A DNA stretch of 64,000 nucleotides from Stenotrophomonas maltophilia (GCF_002799155.1 NZ_NERD01000002.1:3410001-3474000); one strand, 5' to 3'. Shown: positions 24,348-33,143, counted from the stretch's first letter. Program-made: numbers and translations. Notes: a model not told the origin generated them from the sequence alone.

Positions 24348-26525
24348 ATGCTTTCACCGATTCCGACCCTGCAGGTCGCCCTGCCCGTCCCCCTGCCCCG
24401 CCTGTTCGACTACCTGTCGCCGGAGGGCGATGGCCCTGCGGTCGCGGTCGGCTGCCGCCTGAAGGTGCCGTTCGGCAACCGGGAGCTGGTCGGTGTGGTG
24501 GTGGGGCATGGCCAGGCCGACGACGGCCAGGGACTGCGCCAGGCCCTGGCCTGGTGCGACCCGCAGCCGCTGCTACAGGGTGAGCTGTGGCAGAGCCTGC
24601 AATGGCTGGCGCGCTACACCCACGCCCCCTTGGGCGAGGTCCTGAGCACCGCCCTTCCCGGCCCGTTGCGCCATGGCGAGGCCGTGCCCGACACCCACCA
24701 CTGGGGCTGGCAACTGACCGCGGAAGGCCACGCCCAGCGCGACAAGCTGCGCGCCGGTAGCCGCCCGCGGCAACTGGCTGAACTGCTGGCCGAAGCCATC
24801 GTGGATGAGGATGTGCTGGGCGAACGCATGGAAGACTGGCGCGCTGCCGCGCGCAGCCTGGCCAAGCGCGGGCTGGCCGAGCGCGTCGCGCTGAGCGTGG
24901 CTCCCCAACACGCGCAGCCGTTGCCCGGCCCCACGCTCAACCCGGACCAGGCCGAGGCCGTGGCCGCGATCAATGCCGCCGACGGCTTCCAGCCGTTCCT
25001 GCTGGATGGCGTGACAGGTAGCGGCAAGACCGAGGTCTACCTGCAGGCGATCATCCATTGCCTGGCACAAGGCAGGCAGGCGCTGGTGCTGGTGCCGGAA
25101 ATCGGCCTGACCCCGCAGACGCTGGCACGCTTCCGCGGCCGCCTGGGCATCGCGGTACATGCGCTGCATTCGGGGTTGAACGACAACGAGCGCGCGCGCG
25201 TCTGGGCAGCGGCCTCACGCGGCGAAGCGCGCGTCATCGTCGGCACCCGCTCGGCGGTGTTCACGCCGTTGCCCCAGGCCGGCCTGCTGATCGTCGACGA
25301 GGAACACGACGGCAGCTACAAGCAGCAGGACGGCATCCGCTACCACGCGCGCGATTTCGCCCTGGTCCGGGCCAAGTCGCTGGGCATTCCGGTTCTGCTG
25401 GGCAGTGCCACGCCCTCGCTGGAAACCCTGCACAACGCCTACGCCGGGCGCTACACCCACCTGCGCCTGAAGCAGCGCGCCGGCGATGCACGGCCGCCAC
25501 GCGTGCGCATCCTCGATGTGCGCAAGCGGCCGCTGCATGACGGTCTGTCGGCCGACGTACTGGCCGGCATCGGCGAGCACCTGCAGCGTGGCCAGCAGGT
25601 ACTGGTGTTCAAGAACCGCCGCGGCTATGCGCCGGTGCTGCTGTGCCACGACTGCGGCTGGACCGCGCCGTGCCAGCGCTGCGATGCACCGATGACCGTG
25701 CATGGTGGCGGTCGTCGCCTGCAATGCCACCACTGCGGCGCGCGGCAACCGGCGCCGCTGGCGTGCCCGGCCTGCGGCAGCCTGGCGCTGCAGCCGCAGG
25801 GTATCGGCACCGAACGCCTGGAAGAGCACCTCACCGCGGCCTTCGCCGATTTCCCGGTGGTGCGCATCGACCGCGGCACCACCTCGCGCCGCGACGCGCT
25901 GGAACAGCAACTGGCGAAACTGGGCGACCAGCCCGGCATCCTGGTCGGCACGCAGATCCTGGCCAAGGGCCACGACCTGCCCAAGCTGACGCTGGTAGTG
26001 GTGGTGGGCATCGACGAAGGGCTGTTCTCCGCCGACTTCCGCGCCAGCGAGAAACTGGCGCAGCAGCTGATCCAGGTGGCCGGTCGCGCGGGGCGTGCAC
26101 GTGACCCCGGCGAGGTCTGGCTGCAGACCCACCATCCCGGGCACCCGCTGCTGGAAACCCTGGTGAGTGGTGGCTACCACCCGTTTGCGCAGGCCGAGTT
26201 GAACCAGCGCCAAGCCGCCGGGTTCCCACCGTTCGCGCACCTGGCGCTGATGCGTGCCGAAGCGCAGCAGGTGGAGCACGCCAACGCGTTCCTGCTGGCC
26301 GCGCGGCAACTGCTGGGCGAGCAGAACGTGGTCGAAGCCTACGGGCCGATGCCGGCGCCGATGCCGCGGCGTGCCGGCTACCAGCGCACGCAGCTGCTGC
26401 TGTCGGCCGTGCAGCGGCCGCCGCTGCATGGTGTGCTTTCGCAGTTGGTGCCGCGGCTGTATGCGCTGCCGGAAGCACGCAAGGTGCGCTGGTCGCTGGA
26501 CGTGGATCCGACGGATCTGTATTGA
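24348..26525 (+). CDS. priA: Primosomal replication-restart helicase PriA
   Basis: This 725-aa DEAH-type 3'-5' helicase restarts stalled forks by loading the primosome. The N-terminal 3'BD and winged-helix region starts LQVALPVPLPRLFDYL. The helicase core has Walker A GVTGSGKTEVY, DEEHD and the late motifs GTQILAKGHDLPKLTLV and AGRAGRA. Eight cysteines (CHDC, CQRC, CHHC, CPAC) form the two zinc sites inserted in the second RecA lobe. Start 24348 (MLSPIPTLQ) is favoured over 24327 by homology. Upstream DnaA boxes suggest replication-linked control. Confidence 0.96.
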   Translation: MLSPIPTLQVALPVPLPRLFDYLSPEGDGPAVAVGCRLKVPFGNRELVGVVVGHGQADDGQGLRQALAWCDPQPLLQGELWQSLQWLARYTHAPLGEVLSTALPGPLRHGEAVPDTHHWGWQLTAEGHAQRDKLRAGSRPRQLAELLAEAIVDEDVLGERMEDWRAAARSLAKRGLAERVALSVAPQHAQPLPGPTLNPDQAEAVAAINAADGFQPFLLDGVTGSGKTEVYLQAIIHCLAQGRQALVLVPEIGLTPQTLARFRGRLGIAVHALHSGLNDNERARVWAAASRGEARVIVGTRSAVFTPLPQAGLLIVDEEHDGSYKQQDGIRYHARDFALVRAKSLGIPVLLGSATPSLETLHNAYAGRYTHLRLKQRAGDARPPRVRILDVRKRPLHDGLSADVLAGIGEHLQRGQQVLVFKNRRGYAPVLLCHDCGWTAPCQRCDAPMTVHGGGRRLQCHHCGARQPAPLACPACGSLALQPQGIGTERLEEHLTAAFADFPVVRIDRGTTSRRDALEQQLAKLGDQPGILVGTQILAKGHDLPKLTLVVVVGIDEGLFSADFRASEKLAQQLIQVAGRAGRARDPGEVWLQTHHPGHPLLETLVSGGYHPFAQAELNQRQAAGFPPFAHLALMRAEAQQVEHANAFLLAARQLLGEQNVVEAYGPMPAPMPRRAGYQRTQLLLSAVQRPPLHGVLSQLVPRLYALPEARKVRWSLDVDPTDLY

Positions 26526-26570
26526 GCGGTCGAAGCCCACCCGCTGGGTGGGATCCGTCCCCGATGGCCA

Positions 26571-26609
26571 GGGGTCGGATCCCTTTTCGCAGAAAAGGGC
26601 TCTGACCCC
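26571..26609. repeat. 39-bp palindromic intergenic repeat, copy 2
   Basis: Same family as 18658-18696 in the opposite orientation (GGGGTC ... GACCCC, inner CCCTTTT/AAAAGGG). It lies between convergent priA and the GST gene. Confidence 0.8.
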
Positions 26610-26621
26610 GAACGCCACCGC

Positions 26622-27242
26622 TTACGTCAGCGGCGTCATCACGCCGCGCTGGTAGGCCGGTCGCTCGCGCAGGCGCGCATACCACTCGGCCAGGTGCGGC
26701 AGCTCCGGGCGCTGGATCGGCAGTTCGAACCAGGCGTAGATCAGCGAACCCAGCGGGATGTCACCCATCGCGAATGTCTCGCCCGACAACCATGGCTGTT
26801 TCGCCAGGGTGGCATCGGCCATTGCCAGGTAGTCACCGGCACGCACGATGGCGGCATTGATCCGCGCTTCGTCACGGTCGGCCGGCGCGGTGCGCATGAT
26901 GCCCCATACCAGGTCGCTGTAAAGCGGTGCCATCCGCGACGTGCTCCAGTCCATCCACTTCTCGGCCTGGGCGCGCTGCATCGGGTCTTCGGCATACAGG
27001 GTGCCCAGTGCGTAGCGCGCGCTCAGGTAGCGCACGATGGCGTTCGATTCCCACAGCGGCAGGCCGTGGTCTTCGATCACCGGCACCAGGCTGTTGGGGT
27101 TCATTGCCTGGTATTCCGGCGTCTGCGTGCCACCGTGGCTGCCACCGACTTCGATGGACTCATACGGCAGGCCGATCTCCTCGGCGCACCACAGTACCTT
27201 GCGGACGTTGCTGGAATTGCGGCGGCCCCAGATCTTCAACAT
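26622..27242 (-). CDS. Glutathione S-transferase family protein
   Basis: This 206-aa protein has a thioredoxin-like N-terminal domain (MLKIWGRRNSSNVRKVLWCAEEIGLPYE; NPNSLVPVIED with the cis-Pro; WESNAIVRYLSARY with the Glu-Ser glutathione site). An all-helical C-terminal domain follows, with the N-capping region WLSGETFAMGDIPLGS. The NSSNVRK motif resembles beta/theta-class bacterial GSTs of the GstA2 kind. The start at 27242 matches the family; 11 more in-frame upstream residues are not conserved. Substrate unknown. Confidence 0.9.
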   Translation of the reverse strand: MLKIWGRRNSSNVRKVLWCAEEIGLPYESIEVGGSHGGTQTPEYQAMNPNSLVPVIEDHGLPLWESNAIVRYLSARYALGTLYAEDPMQRAQAEKWMDWSTSRMAPLYSDLVWGIMRTAPADRDEARINAAIVRAGDYLAMADATLAKQPWLSGETFAMGDIPLGSLIYAWFELPIQRPELPHLAEWYARLRERPAYQRGVMTPLT

Positions 27243-27335
27243 GCGGGTTTTCCTTGCTGGCAATGCGAGCGGCAACGATACGCCTGATCGGAGATGGAGT
27301 GTGGGTGGCGGAAGCCGGATCTGGCACCTGGGCGT

Positions 27336-27357
27336 TGCCGGCCAGCGGCCGGCACTA
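27336..27357. repeat. REP-like palindrome providing the stop of the NYN gene
   Basis: TGCCGGCC-AGC-GGCCGGCA followed by CTA. Read on the minus strand, the element starts with TAG, which is the stop codon of the NYN gene. The usual GTAG is changed to CTAG here. Confidence 0.7.
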
Positions 27358-28134
27358 GCGGTTCTTTTTCGGCAGCGCGCGCACGTAGGACGACTTGCCG
27401 TCCTTCTTCAGTTCGAACAGCCCGATGGCCGCCAGCAGATCACTGAGCTTGCCGTAGCCGTAGTTGCGCGGATCGAACGAGGCCTGGTTGCCGATCTGGC
27501 TGCCGACCGGCCCCAGGTGCGACCAGCCGTCCTCGCCCTCGGCCGCAGACACCGCACGGCGCAGCATCTTCACCAGCCGCGTATCGCTGCGCATCTCCGC
27601 CCCGCTCTTGCGTGGGCGTGCATCATCATTGGCGACGGGGTCGCTCGATGCCTGTTCGCTCGATGCCTGCTCGGCATCCGGCACGCTGGCATGGGTCTGG
27701 CCCAGCGCTTCCAGGTAGGTGAACTTCGAGCACGCGTTGACGAACGGTTCGGGCGTCTTCTTTTCGCCGAAGCCATACACCTTCACGCCGTCGGTCAGCA
27801 GGCGCATCACCATCGGGGTGAAATCGGCATCGCTGGACACGATGGCGAAGCCATCAAGGTTGCGCGCGTACAGCAGGTCCATGGCATCGATCACCATCGC
27901 CATGTCCGAGGCATTCTTGCCCTTGCTGTAGGCGAACTGCTGGATCGGGCGGATCGCATATTCGTGCAGTACGGCTTCCCAGCCCTTCAACCGCGGGCTC
28001 TTCCAGTTGCCATAGGCGCGGCGTACGTTGGCCACGCCGTAGCGGGCCACTTCGGCCAGGACCTCGTCGATCTTCGAGGCCGGCGCGTTGTCGGCGTCGA
28101 TCAACAGGGCGATGCGCTTTTCCGGTTCGCTCAT
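27355..28134 (-). CDS. NYN (PIN-like) domain protein with C-terminal OST-HTH/LOTUS domain
   Basis: This is a 259-aa protein. The NYN domain (about 6-150) has the acidic residues of PIN-like nucleases: ALLIDADNAP, NASDMAMVIDAMDLL and FAIVSSDADFTPMV. After a variable Ser/Ala linker, residues 190-255 (LVKMLRRAVSAAEGEDGWSHLGPVGSQI, NYGYGKLSDLLAAIGLFEL) form an OST-HTH/LOTUS RNA-binding fold. Together this predicts an RNA-binding ribonuclease of unknown target. The start at 28134 begins the domain directly; longer in-frame reading enters the NDH-2 gene on the other strand. The last codons are at the edge of a repeat. Confidence 0.88.
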   Translation of the reverse strand: MSEPEKRIALLIDADNAPASKIDEVLAEVARYGVANVRRAYGNWKSPRLKGWEAVLHEYAIRPIQQFAYSKGKNASDMAMVIDAMDLLYARNLDGFAIVSSDADFTPMVMRLLTDGVKVYGFGEKKTPEPFVNACSKFTYLEALGQTHASVPDAEQASSEQASSDPVANDDARPRKSGAEMRSDTRLVKMLRRAVSAAEGEDGWSHLGPVGSQIGNQASFDPRNYGYGKLSDLLAAIGLFELKKDGKSSYVRALPKKNR

Positions 28135-28257
28135 GGGCTCCTCAGGGGCCGTTGCCTGAACCCGAGTATCGCCGATCCACGCGGGCGCTGACGTGACAGG
28201 CAGCCGCCGTGCGAAGATGCCAGGCGCTTCCCCCAATGCCCCCACTGGAGTGAGTCG

Positions 28258-29538
28258 ATGAGTCGCGAGCGCGTTCCCCACCTGGTCGTTGTCGGCGGCG
28301 GTTTTGCCGGCCTCTGGGCCACCCGTGCCCTGGCCCGCGAACGCATGCGCATCACCCTGGTCGACCGCCGCAACCATCACCTCTTCCAGCCGCTGCTGTA
28401 CCAGGTGGCCACCGCCGGCCTGTCGGCGCCGGATATCGCCGCGCCGCTGCGCCACATCCTCGGCCACCAGCGCAACGTGGAAGTCCGCCTCGGCGAAGTG
28501 GTCGCCATCGACAAGCAGGCCCGGCAGATCCGCATGGCCGATGGCAGCACGCTGGACTACGACAGCCTGCTGCTGGCCACCGGCGCCACCCACGCCTACT
28601 TCGGCAACGACCAGTGGGCCGATGATGCCCCCGGCCTGAAAACCCTGGACGATGCCATCGCATTGCGCCGCAAGCTGCTGCTGGCATTCGAGCGCGCCGA
28701 GGCCGAGCCGGACCCGGCGAAGAAGGCCGCATGGCTGAGTTTCGCGGTGGTCGGTGGCGGTCCCACCGGTGTTGAACTGGCCGGCACCCTGGCCGAGATC
28801 GCGCGGCATACGCTTCGCAACGAATTCCGCCACATCGATCCGGCCAGCGCCAAGGTGCGGTTGGTCGAGGCTGGGCCGCGCGTGCTGTCCTCGTTCCCGG
28901 AAGTGCTTTCGCTGAAGGCGCGCCGGCAGCTGGAAAAGCTGGGCGTGGAAGTGCTGACCGGTACCCCGGTGAGCGACATCGACAGCCAGGGCTTCAAGCT
29001 CGGTGAGCAGTTCGTGCCGGCCCGCACCGTGGTCTGGGCCGCCGGCGTGGCCGCGTCACCGCTGGCGCGCACGCTGGACGTGCCACTGGATCGCGCCGGC
29101 CGCGTGCAGGTGCAGCCGGACCTGACCCTGCCCGATCACCCGGAGCTGTTCGTGGCCGGCGACCTGGCCGCACTGAACCAGGCCAATGGCAAGCCGGTAC
29201 CCGGCGTGGCGCCTGCCGCCAAGCAGATGGGCAAGTACGTGGCCGGGGTGATCCGCGCGCGCCTGCATGGCAAAGCCGCACCGGGGCCGTTCAAGTACGC
29301 CGACTACGGCAACCTCGCCACCATCGGTCGCATGGCCGCGATCGTGCACCTGGGCCGGCTGCAGCTTTCAGGCATCCTGGCCTGGTGGTTCTGGCTGGCC
29401 GCGCACGTGTTCTTCCTGATCGGCTTCCGCAACCGCATCGTGGTGCTGCTGAACTGGGCCGTGGCGTACTGGAGCTACCAGCGCAGCGCGCGCATCATCT
29501 TCGGTGATGACCAGGAAGACCGGCGGCCGAGGCGGTAG
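28258..29538 (+). CDS. Type II NADH:quinone oxidoreductase (NDH-2)
   Basis: This is a 426-aa FAD flavoprotein. The first Rossmann motif is VVVGGGFAGLWA (about 9-20). LATGATHAYFGND is the conserved ATG motif, the second nucleotide-binding motif is FAVVGGGPTGVELAGTLAE, and the FAD ribityl motif is ELFVAGDLA. The AQxAxQ-like quinone site appears as PAAKQMGKYVA. C-terminal amphipathic and hydrophobic helices (SGILAWWFWLAAHVFFLIGF) anchor it to the inner membrane. It oxidises NADH without proton pumping. Whether it should be called ndh cannot be decided from the sequence alone. Single gene. Confidence 0.9.
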   Translation: MSRERVPHLVVVGGGFAGLWATRALARERMRITLVDRRNHHLFQPLLYQVATAGLSAPDIAAPLRHILGHQRNVEVRLGEVVAIDKQARQIRMADGSTLDYDSLLLATGATHAYFGNDQWADDAPGLKTLDDAIALRRKLLLAFERAEAEPDPAKKAAWLSFAVVGGGPTGVELAGTLAEIARHTLRNEFRHIDPASAKVRLVEAGPRVLSSFPEVLSLKARRQLEKLGVEVLTGTPVSDIDSQGFKLGEQFVPARTVVWAAGVAASPLARTLDVPLDRAGRVQVQPDLTLPDHPELFVAGDLAALNQANGKPVPGVAPAAKQMGKYVAGVIRARLHGKAAPGPFKYADYGNLATIGRMAAIVHLGRLQLSGILAWWFWLAAHVFFLIGFRNRIVVLLNWAVAYWSYQRSARIIFGDDQEDRRPRR

Positions 29539-29571
29539 GGCCGAAGACGGACAGGGGTGCTCTGCCTGGGA

Positions 29572-29645
29572 GTAGATCCACGCCATGCGTGGATGCATGC
29601 CTGTGCAGGCCGCATGGAGCTCAGCCACGCATGGCGTGGCTCTAC
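29572..29645. repeat. SMAG-type GTAG repeat pair
   Basis: The element runs from GTAGATCCACGCCATG (from 29572) to the inverted copy ending in CTAC at 29645, about 74 bp in total. The CTA at 29642-29644 is the stop codon of the minus-strand gene to the right. Confidence 0.85.
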
Positions 29646-30097
29646 TGCCTCATCGGGCCACCCGGCACCCGCCGTCTCGACCATGCCCGGCAGAAATCTT
29701 CCTTCCTCGCGGTGTCGGCAATCTGTGCGGTACTCCAATGCCGGGTGATCCAGATCGTCAACGCGGTGCTGCTCAGATGCCAGCGCAGCATGCCGTGCCG
29801 AGGCTGCCGCCACAGGTGGCGTCGGGCAATCCAGTAAGCCTCGCGCTCCACTTCAGGCACCTTCTTCTGCCTCGCGTTCGTATCGAACAGCTGCGCGGCG
29901 AAGCGCCAGGGATTCATCGTCTGGTATCCCGCCCGCGGTTCACTACTGCATGCGGCCACACCACTGGGCGTGCGGTCGGCAGGGTTCGGTCGACCTTCCA
30001 CCAGCGCCAGTCCAAGCAGGTACAGCAGGCCAGGCAGCAGTGCGATGCCGGTGACCAGCACGACGACGGAGGTCCATGCCTTGCCCGCAGCACGCAT
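29642..30097 (-). CDS. Small membrane protein of unknown function
   Basis: This 151-aa protein has one clear N-terminal TM helix (SVVVLVTGIALLPGLLYLLGLALV) and a following soluble part rich in Arg and Trp (REAYWIARRHLWRQPRHGMLRWHL). No known motif recognised. The start codon at 30097 lies 3 nt after the stop of the gene upstream, so the two form an operon. The stop TAG is the GTAG of a SMAG-type repeat, so the last residues may be repeat-derived. Codon use is like the neighbours. Confidence 0.65.
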   Translation of the reverse strand: MRAAGKAWTSVVVLVTGIALLPGLLYLLGLALVEGRPNPADRTPSGVAACSSEPRAGYQTMNPWRFAAQLFDTNARQKKVPEVEREAYWIARRHLWRQPRHGMLRWHLSSTALTIWITRHWSTAQIADTARKEDFCRAWSRRRVPGGPMRQ

Positions 30098-30100
30098 CGC

Positions 30101-30532
30101 TCACGGCGCCTTCGGTTTCGGGTACCACAACGCGTTGACGATGACCCAGCGCTGGTCGAAGCGCCCCATGTGGAAGTAGTCGACGAACCACGGGGTTTCC
30201 AGCCGTACCGAGGCCGCGTTGCCGGTCACGTCCAGCACCGTGCAGCGGCGGTCCCATTGATCCTTCGACGTCTTCAGCGCGCCCTGCTTCGTCAACGAGA
30301 CCAGCTCTTCCTTCGACATGCGGCGCAGGCCCAGGCGTTCGTCGGGTGTATCGCCGAGCACCGCGCGCTTGGCCAGGTCCGGGTGCAGGGAACGGGCGAC
30401 ACGCTTCGGGTCGGCCTCCAGCTGGCCATCGACGTAGTCGTGGCAGGTGGCTTCGATGGCCGCGAGGGTGACCGGGTCGGCGGCAGGGCTGGTTGCTGCG
30501 GAGAGAGCGAACAGCAGGGCGATCGTGGACAT
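30101..30532 (-). CDS. NTF2-like / putative lumazine-binding family protein, exported
   Basis: This 143-aa protein has a short signal-like N-terminus MSTIALLFALSAATSPAA. The rest reads as an NTF2-like (SnoaL/Lumazine_bd_2) fold: AIEATCHDYVDGQLEADPKRVARSL with LHPDLAKR, then TVLDVTGNAASVRLETPWFVDYFHM and QRWVIVNALWYPKP. Such proteins often act as small-molecule-binding domains or have no known function. The start at 30532 is set by the signal sequence. It is coupled to the downstream membrane protein (3-nt gap). Confidence 0.75.
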   Translation of the reverse strand: MSTIALLFALSAATSPAADPVTLAAIEATCHDYVDGQLEADPKRVARSLHPDLAKRAVLGDTPDERLGLRRMSKEELVSLTKQGALKTSKDQWDRRCTVLDVTGNAASVRLETPWFVDYFHMGRFDQRWVIVNALWYPKPKAP

Positions 30533-30585
30533 CCGGGTCTCCAGCTCTGGGCGCGGGGCGATCATCGCATGGGCCGGGCAGGCCC

Positions 30586-30608
30586 ATCCACGCATGGCGT
30601 AGATCTAC
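30586..30608. repeat. SMAG-type monomer at the end of the GIY-YIG gene
   Basis: Minus-strand reading starts GTAGATCTACGCCATG and continues CGTGGAT. The TAG of GTAG (30605-30607) is the stop codon of the GIY-YIG gene. Confidence 0.75.
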
Positions 30609-30880
30609 AGAAGCGTCTCGGCAGGTGCCTGCAGCCAGGCCAGCTTGCGTTCGCGCGGCTGCTGCTTGAGCTGCCATTCGGCGCGTGAGGCGGCGGCCCG
30701 GTCCGGGTACTCGCGCACGGCCAGCACGCGCAGCGGCGGCCGGGCCCGGGTGTAGCGCGCGCCCTTGCCGGCCTGGTGGGCGGCGAAACGCGCGTCCACG
30801 TCGGTGCTGATGCCGGCGTAATAGCTGCCATCGCGGCATTCGAGCAGGTACAGGAACCACGGGCGGAGGGACGGGGCCAT
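30605..30880 (-). CDS. GIY-YIG nuclease superfamily protein (YhbQ/UPF0213-like)
   Basis: This 91-aa protein consists of just the GIY-YIG fold: [28 protein letters not shown] (the first Tyr-Leu and the YAGI form of YIG), then [20 protein letters not shown] and [19 protein letters not shown], with the catalytic Arg after YAGISTDV and Glu in AEWQLK. This is the small UrvC-like UPF0213 family; several members have nuclease activity in vitro. The start at 30880 is chosen on homology; upstream reading enters the glycine riboswitch on the other strand. Confidence 0.88.
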   Translation of the reverse strand: MAPSLRPWFLYLLECRDGSYYAGISTDVDARFAAHQAGKGARYTRARPPLRVLAVREYPDRAAASRAEWQLKQQPRERKLAWLQAPAETLL

Positions 30881-30912
30881 GGCCGGATTATGCCGTGCTG
30901 CACTGCAGCGGA

Positions 30913-30918
30913 TATACT
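30913..30918 (+). promoter_or_regulatory. -10 element for the glycine riboswitch transcript
   Basis: TATACT lies about 6 nt before the first riboswitch helix. No convincing -35 is seen at 17 bp. Confidence 0.4.
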
Positions 30919-30919
30919 G

Positions 30920-31131
30920 GCGCCCGAATGCAGGAGAGAGGCGCCGCGCTGGCGCCCGCCGAAGGCGCAGGCTCCCATGATCGCTCAGGCCGGTGGGCTG
31001 GAATCCCACCAACCATGCATTCGACTCGCCGAGCTGGAGAGAGGTCACCGGGCACGCCCGGGACGATCCGCCGAAGGGGCACGCGGCCTACGCCGCTGAA
31101 CTCTCAGGCAAAAGGACAGCGGGAGCGGCAC
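30920..31131 (+). ncRNA. Tandem glycine riboswitch
   Basis: Two glycine aptamers lie in a row. Aptamer 1 has GGAGAGAGGCGCC (from 30932), CGCCGAAGGCGCAGGC and CGCTCAGGC. Aptamer 2 has CTGGAGAGAGGTC (from 31034), CCGCCGAAGGGGCA and the hallmark CTCAGGCAAAAGGAC (31102-31116). These are the conserved internal loops of the class. The leader feeds a TRIC-family channel gene 82 nt later. No intrinsic terminator is visible in between, so control may act on translation. Confidence 0.93.
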
Positions 31132-31212
31132 CGGTCATCGTCATCCCGTCATTGCGCAGGCAGTGGCGATAGTGGCGCATGGCCGGCCCCACCGCGCCCG
31201 GAGCCTGTCCCC

Positions 31213-31830
31213 ATGCTGTTGTCCATCATCTACCTGATCGCCATTTCCGCCGAAGCCATGACCGGCGCACTGTCCGCCGGCCGCCGCCGCATGGACCTGT
31301 TCGGCGTGGTCATGATCGCCTGCGTCACTGCCCTCGGTGGCGGCTCGCTGCGCGACATCCTGCTTGGCCATTACCCGCTGGGCTGGGTGAAGCATCCCGA
31401 GTACCTGGGCTTCACCGTATGCGCGGCGCTGATCGCCACCTGGGTCGCACGCTGGATGCACCACTTCCGCCGCACCTTCCTGGTACTCGACGGGCTGGGC
31501 CTGATCGCGTTCACCCTGATCGGCTGCTCGATTGCGCGCGAAGCTGGCCATGCCATGCCCATCGTGCTGATTGCCGGCATGCTGACCGGCGCGTTCGGCG
31601 GCGTGCTGCGCGACATCCTCTGCAACGAGGTGCCGCTGATCTTCCAGAAAGAGCTGTACGCGATCATCGCGCTGCTGACCGGTGCGGCCTATCTGTTGCT
31701 GCTGCACTGGGGAGTGGCCGATGCCACCGCGATCCTGTGCTGCCTGGGCGGCGGCTTCGCATTGCGCCTGCTGGCGATCCACTACCGCTGGGAAATGCCG
31801 AAGTTCGTGTACCACGACGAAGTGCATTGA
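31213..31830 (+). CDS. TRIC-type trimeric cation channel family protein (UPF0126), glycine-riboswitch controlled
   Basis: This 205-aa integral membrane protein has seven hydrophobic segments in two UPF0126 repeats: AISAEAMTGALSAGRRRMDLFGV...ALGGGSLRDILLG, and LDGLGLIAFTLIGCSIAREAG...LTGAFGGVLRDILCNEVPLIF. The GGGxxRDxL motif appears in both halves (GGGSLRDIL, GGVLRDIL). Bacterial members form trimers like TRIC channels and often follow glycine riboswitches, so a role in glycine or ion balance is inferred. The start at 31213 is the first ATG of the family alignment; an SD-like GGAGC lies 8 nt upstream. Confidence 0.9.
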   Translation: MLLSIIYLIAISAEAMTGALSAGRRRMDLFGVVMIACVTALGGGSLRDILLGHYPLGWVKHPEYLGFTVCAALIATWVARWMHHFRRTFLVLDGLGLIAFTLIGCSIAREAGHAMPIVLIAGMLTGAFGGVLRDILCNEVPLIFQKELYAIIALLTGAAYLLLLHWGVADATAILCCLGGGFALRLLAIHYRWEMPKFVYHDEVH

Positions 31831-32023
31831 GGTTCGCGTTCGCCGAGCACGGGGTTCGACGGCGTGGATCTGCTGCACCACCCCGGCGATGTACCTGGCG
31901 CTGTCGCTGGTGCGCAGCGCCAGGCGCATCGCCGGTGCAGATGGGCCGGTCTCCAACTCCGGCCGGCCCTGATCGCGGCCGCACCCCCGCAGGCGCTGGC
32001 CGCCATCCACACACGTGCCGCAC

Positions 32024-33097
32024 TCAGGCGGCTTCGGACACCTTTACGTCGCGACGGGCGCGCACGGCCGCAGCCAGTCGCTCCAGCACCGTCACGGTGG
32101 TGTCCCAGTCGATGCAGCCATCGGTGATGCTCTGCCCGTAGACCAGCGGCTGGCCTTCCACCAGGTCCTGGCGGCCACCGACCAGATGGCTCTCGATCAT
32201 CACGCCAACGATGCGCTGTTCGCCGTCTTCCAGCTGAACGGCGATGTCCTCGATCACCTTCGGCTGGTTCTCCGGGTTTTTCAGGCTGTTGGCGTGGCTG
32301 GCGTCGATCATCAGGCGCGTGGGCAGCTTGGCCTTGGCCAGCGCCTGGCAGGCGTCGGCAACGCTGCCTGCGTCGTAGTTCGGCTGCTTGCCGCCACGCA
32401 GGATTACATGGCAATCCGGATTGCCGGTGGTCGATACGATGGCGGTGCCACCCTGCTTGGTGACCGACAGGAAGTGGTGCGGATTGGACGCCGCCCCCAC
32501 CGCGTCAGCGGCGATCTTCACGTTGCCATCGGTGCCGTTCTTGAAGCCGACCGGGCATGACAGCCCCGAAGCCAGTTCGCGATGCACCTGGCTTTCGGTG
32601 GTGCGTGCACCGATCGCGCCCCACGCCACCAGGTCGGCGATGTACTGCGGCGAGATCACATCGAGGAATTCGACACCGGCCGGCAGGCCGAGCTTGTTGA
32701 TGTCGCGCAGCAGGCCACGGGCAATGCGCAGGCCCTTGTCGATCCTGAAGCTGCCGTCCAGGTCCGGATCGTTGATCAGGCCCTTCCAGCCCACCGTGGT
32801 GCGCGGCTTCTCGAAGTACACGCGCATGACGATTTCCAGTTCGCCGGCCAGCGCGTCACGTAGCGGCTTCAGGCGCTGGGCATACTCGATGGCGGCCTTC
32901 GGGTCGTGGATCGAGCACGGGCCCACCACCACCGCCAGGCGGTCGTCACGGCCATGCAGGATCTGGTGCAGGGCCGCGCGCGAGGCGCTGACGGTGTCGG
33001 AGGCTTCATCGTCACAGGGCAGCATCGCCAGCAGCTGGGCAGGCGGTGTCAGCGGTTCGATGGTGCGGATACGCAGGTCGTCGGTGTGCGGGGGCAT
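32024..33097 (-). CDS. 3-deoxy-7-phosphoheptulonate (DAHP) synthase, type I-alpha
   Basis: This 357-aa enzyme condenses PEP and erythrose-4-phosphate, the first step of the shikimate pathway. It has the AroFGH signatures VVVGPCSIHDPKAA, MRVYFEKPRTTVGWKGLINDP, GFKNGTDGN and the metal-site motif MIDASHANS. The N-terminal extension LRIRTIEPLTPPAQL is that of feedback-regulated I-alpha enzymes. Which aromatic amino acid inhibits it cannot be read by eye. Start 33097 is favoured over an in-frame codon 45 nt upstream. A transcription attenuator with aromatic codons precedes it, so expression follows aminoacyl-tRNA supply. Confidence 0.94.
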   Translation of the reverse strand: MPPHTDDLRIRTIEPLTPPAQLLAMLPCDDEASDTVSASRAALHQILHGRDDRLAVVVGPCSIHDPKAAIEYAQRLKPLRDALAGELEIVMRVYFEKPRTTVGWKGLINDPDLDGSFRIDKGLRIARGLLRDINKLGLPAGVEFLDVISPQYIADLVAWGAIGARTTESQVHRELASGLSCPVGFKNGTDGNVKIAADAVGAASNPHHFLSVTKQGGTAIVSTTGNPDCHVILRGGKQPNYDAGSVADACQALAKAKLPTRLMIDASHANSLKNPENQPKVIEDIAVQLEDGEQRIVGVMIESHLVGGRQDLVEGQPLVYGQSITDGCIDWDTTVTVLERLAAAVRARRDVKVSEAA

Positions 33098-33143
33098 TGC
33101 GGGAGATCTCCGGAACGTTGGGGGTCCCCAGCGTGGCGGCATG

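Noticed and set aside
29572..29645. CRISPR or phage attachment site
   Set aside because: The inverted copies fit a GTAG repeat pair. There is no regular spacing, no cas gene, no integrase and no tRNA.
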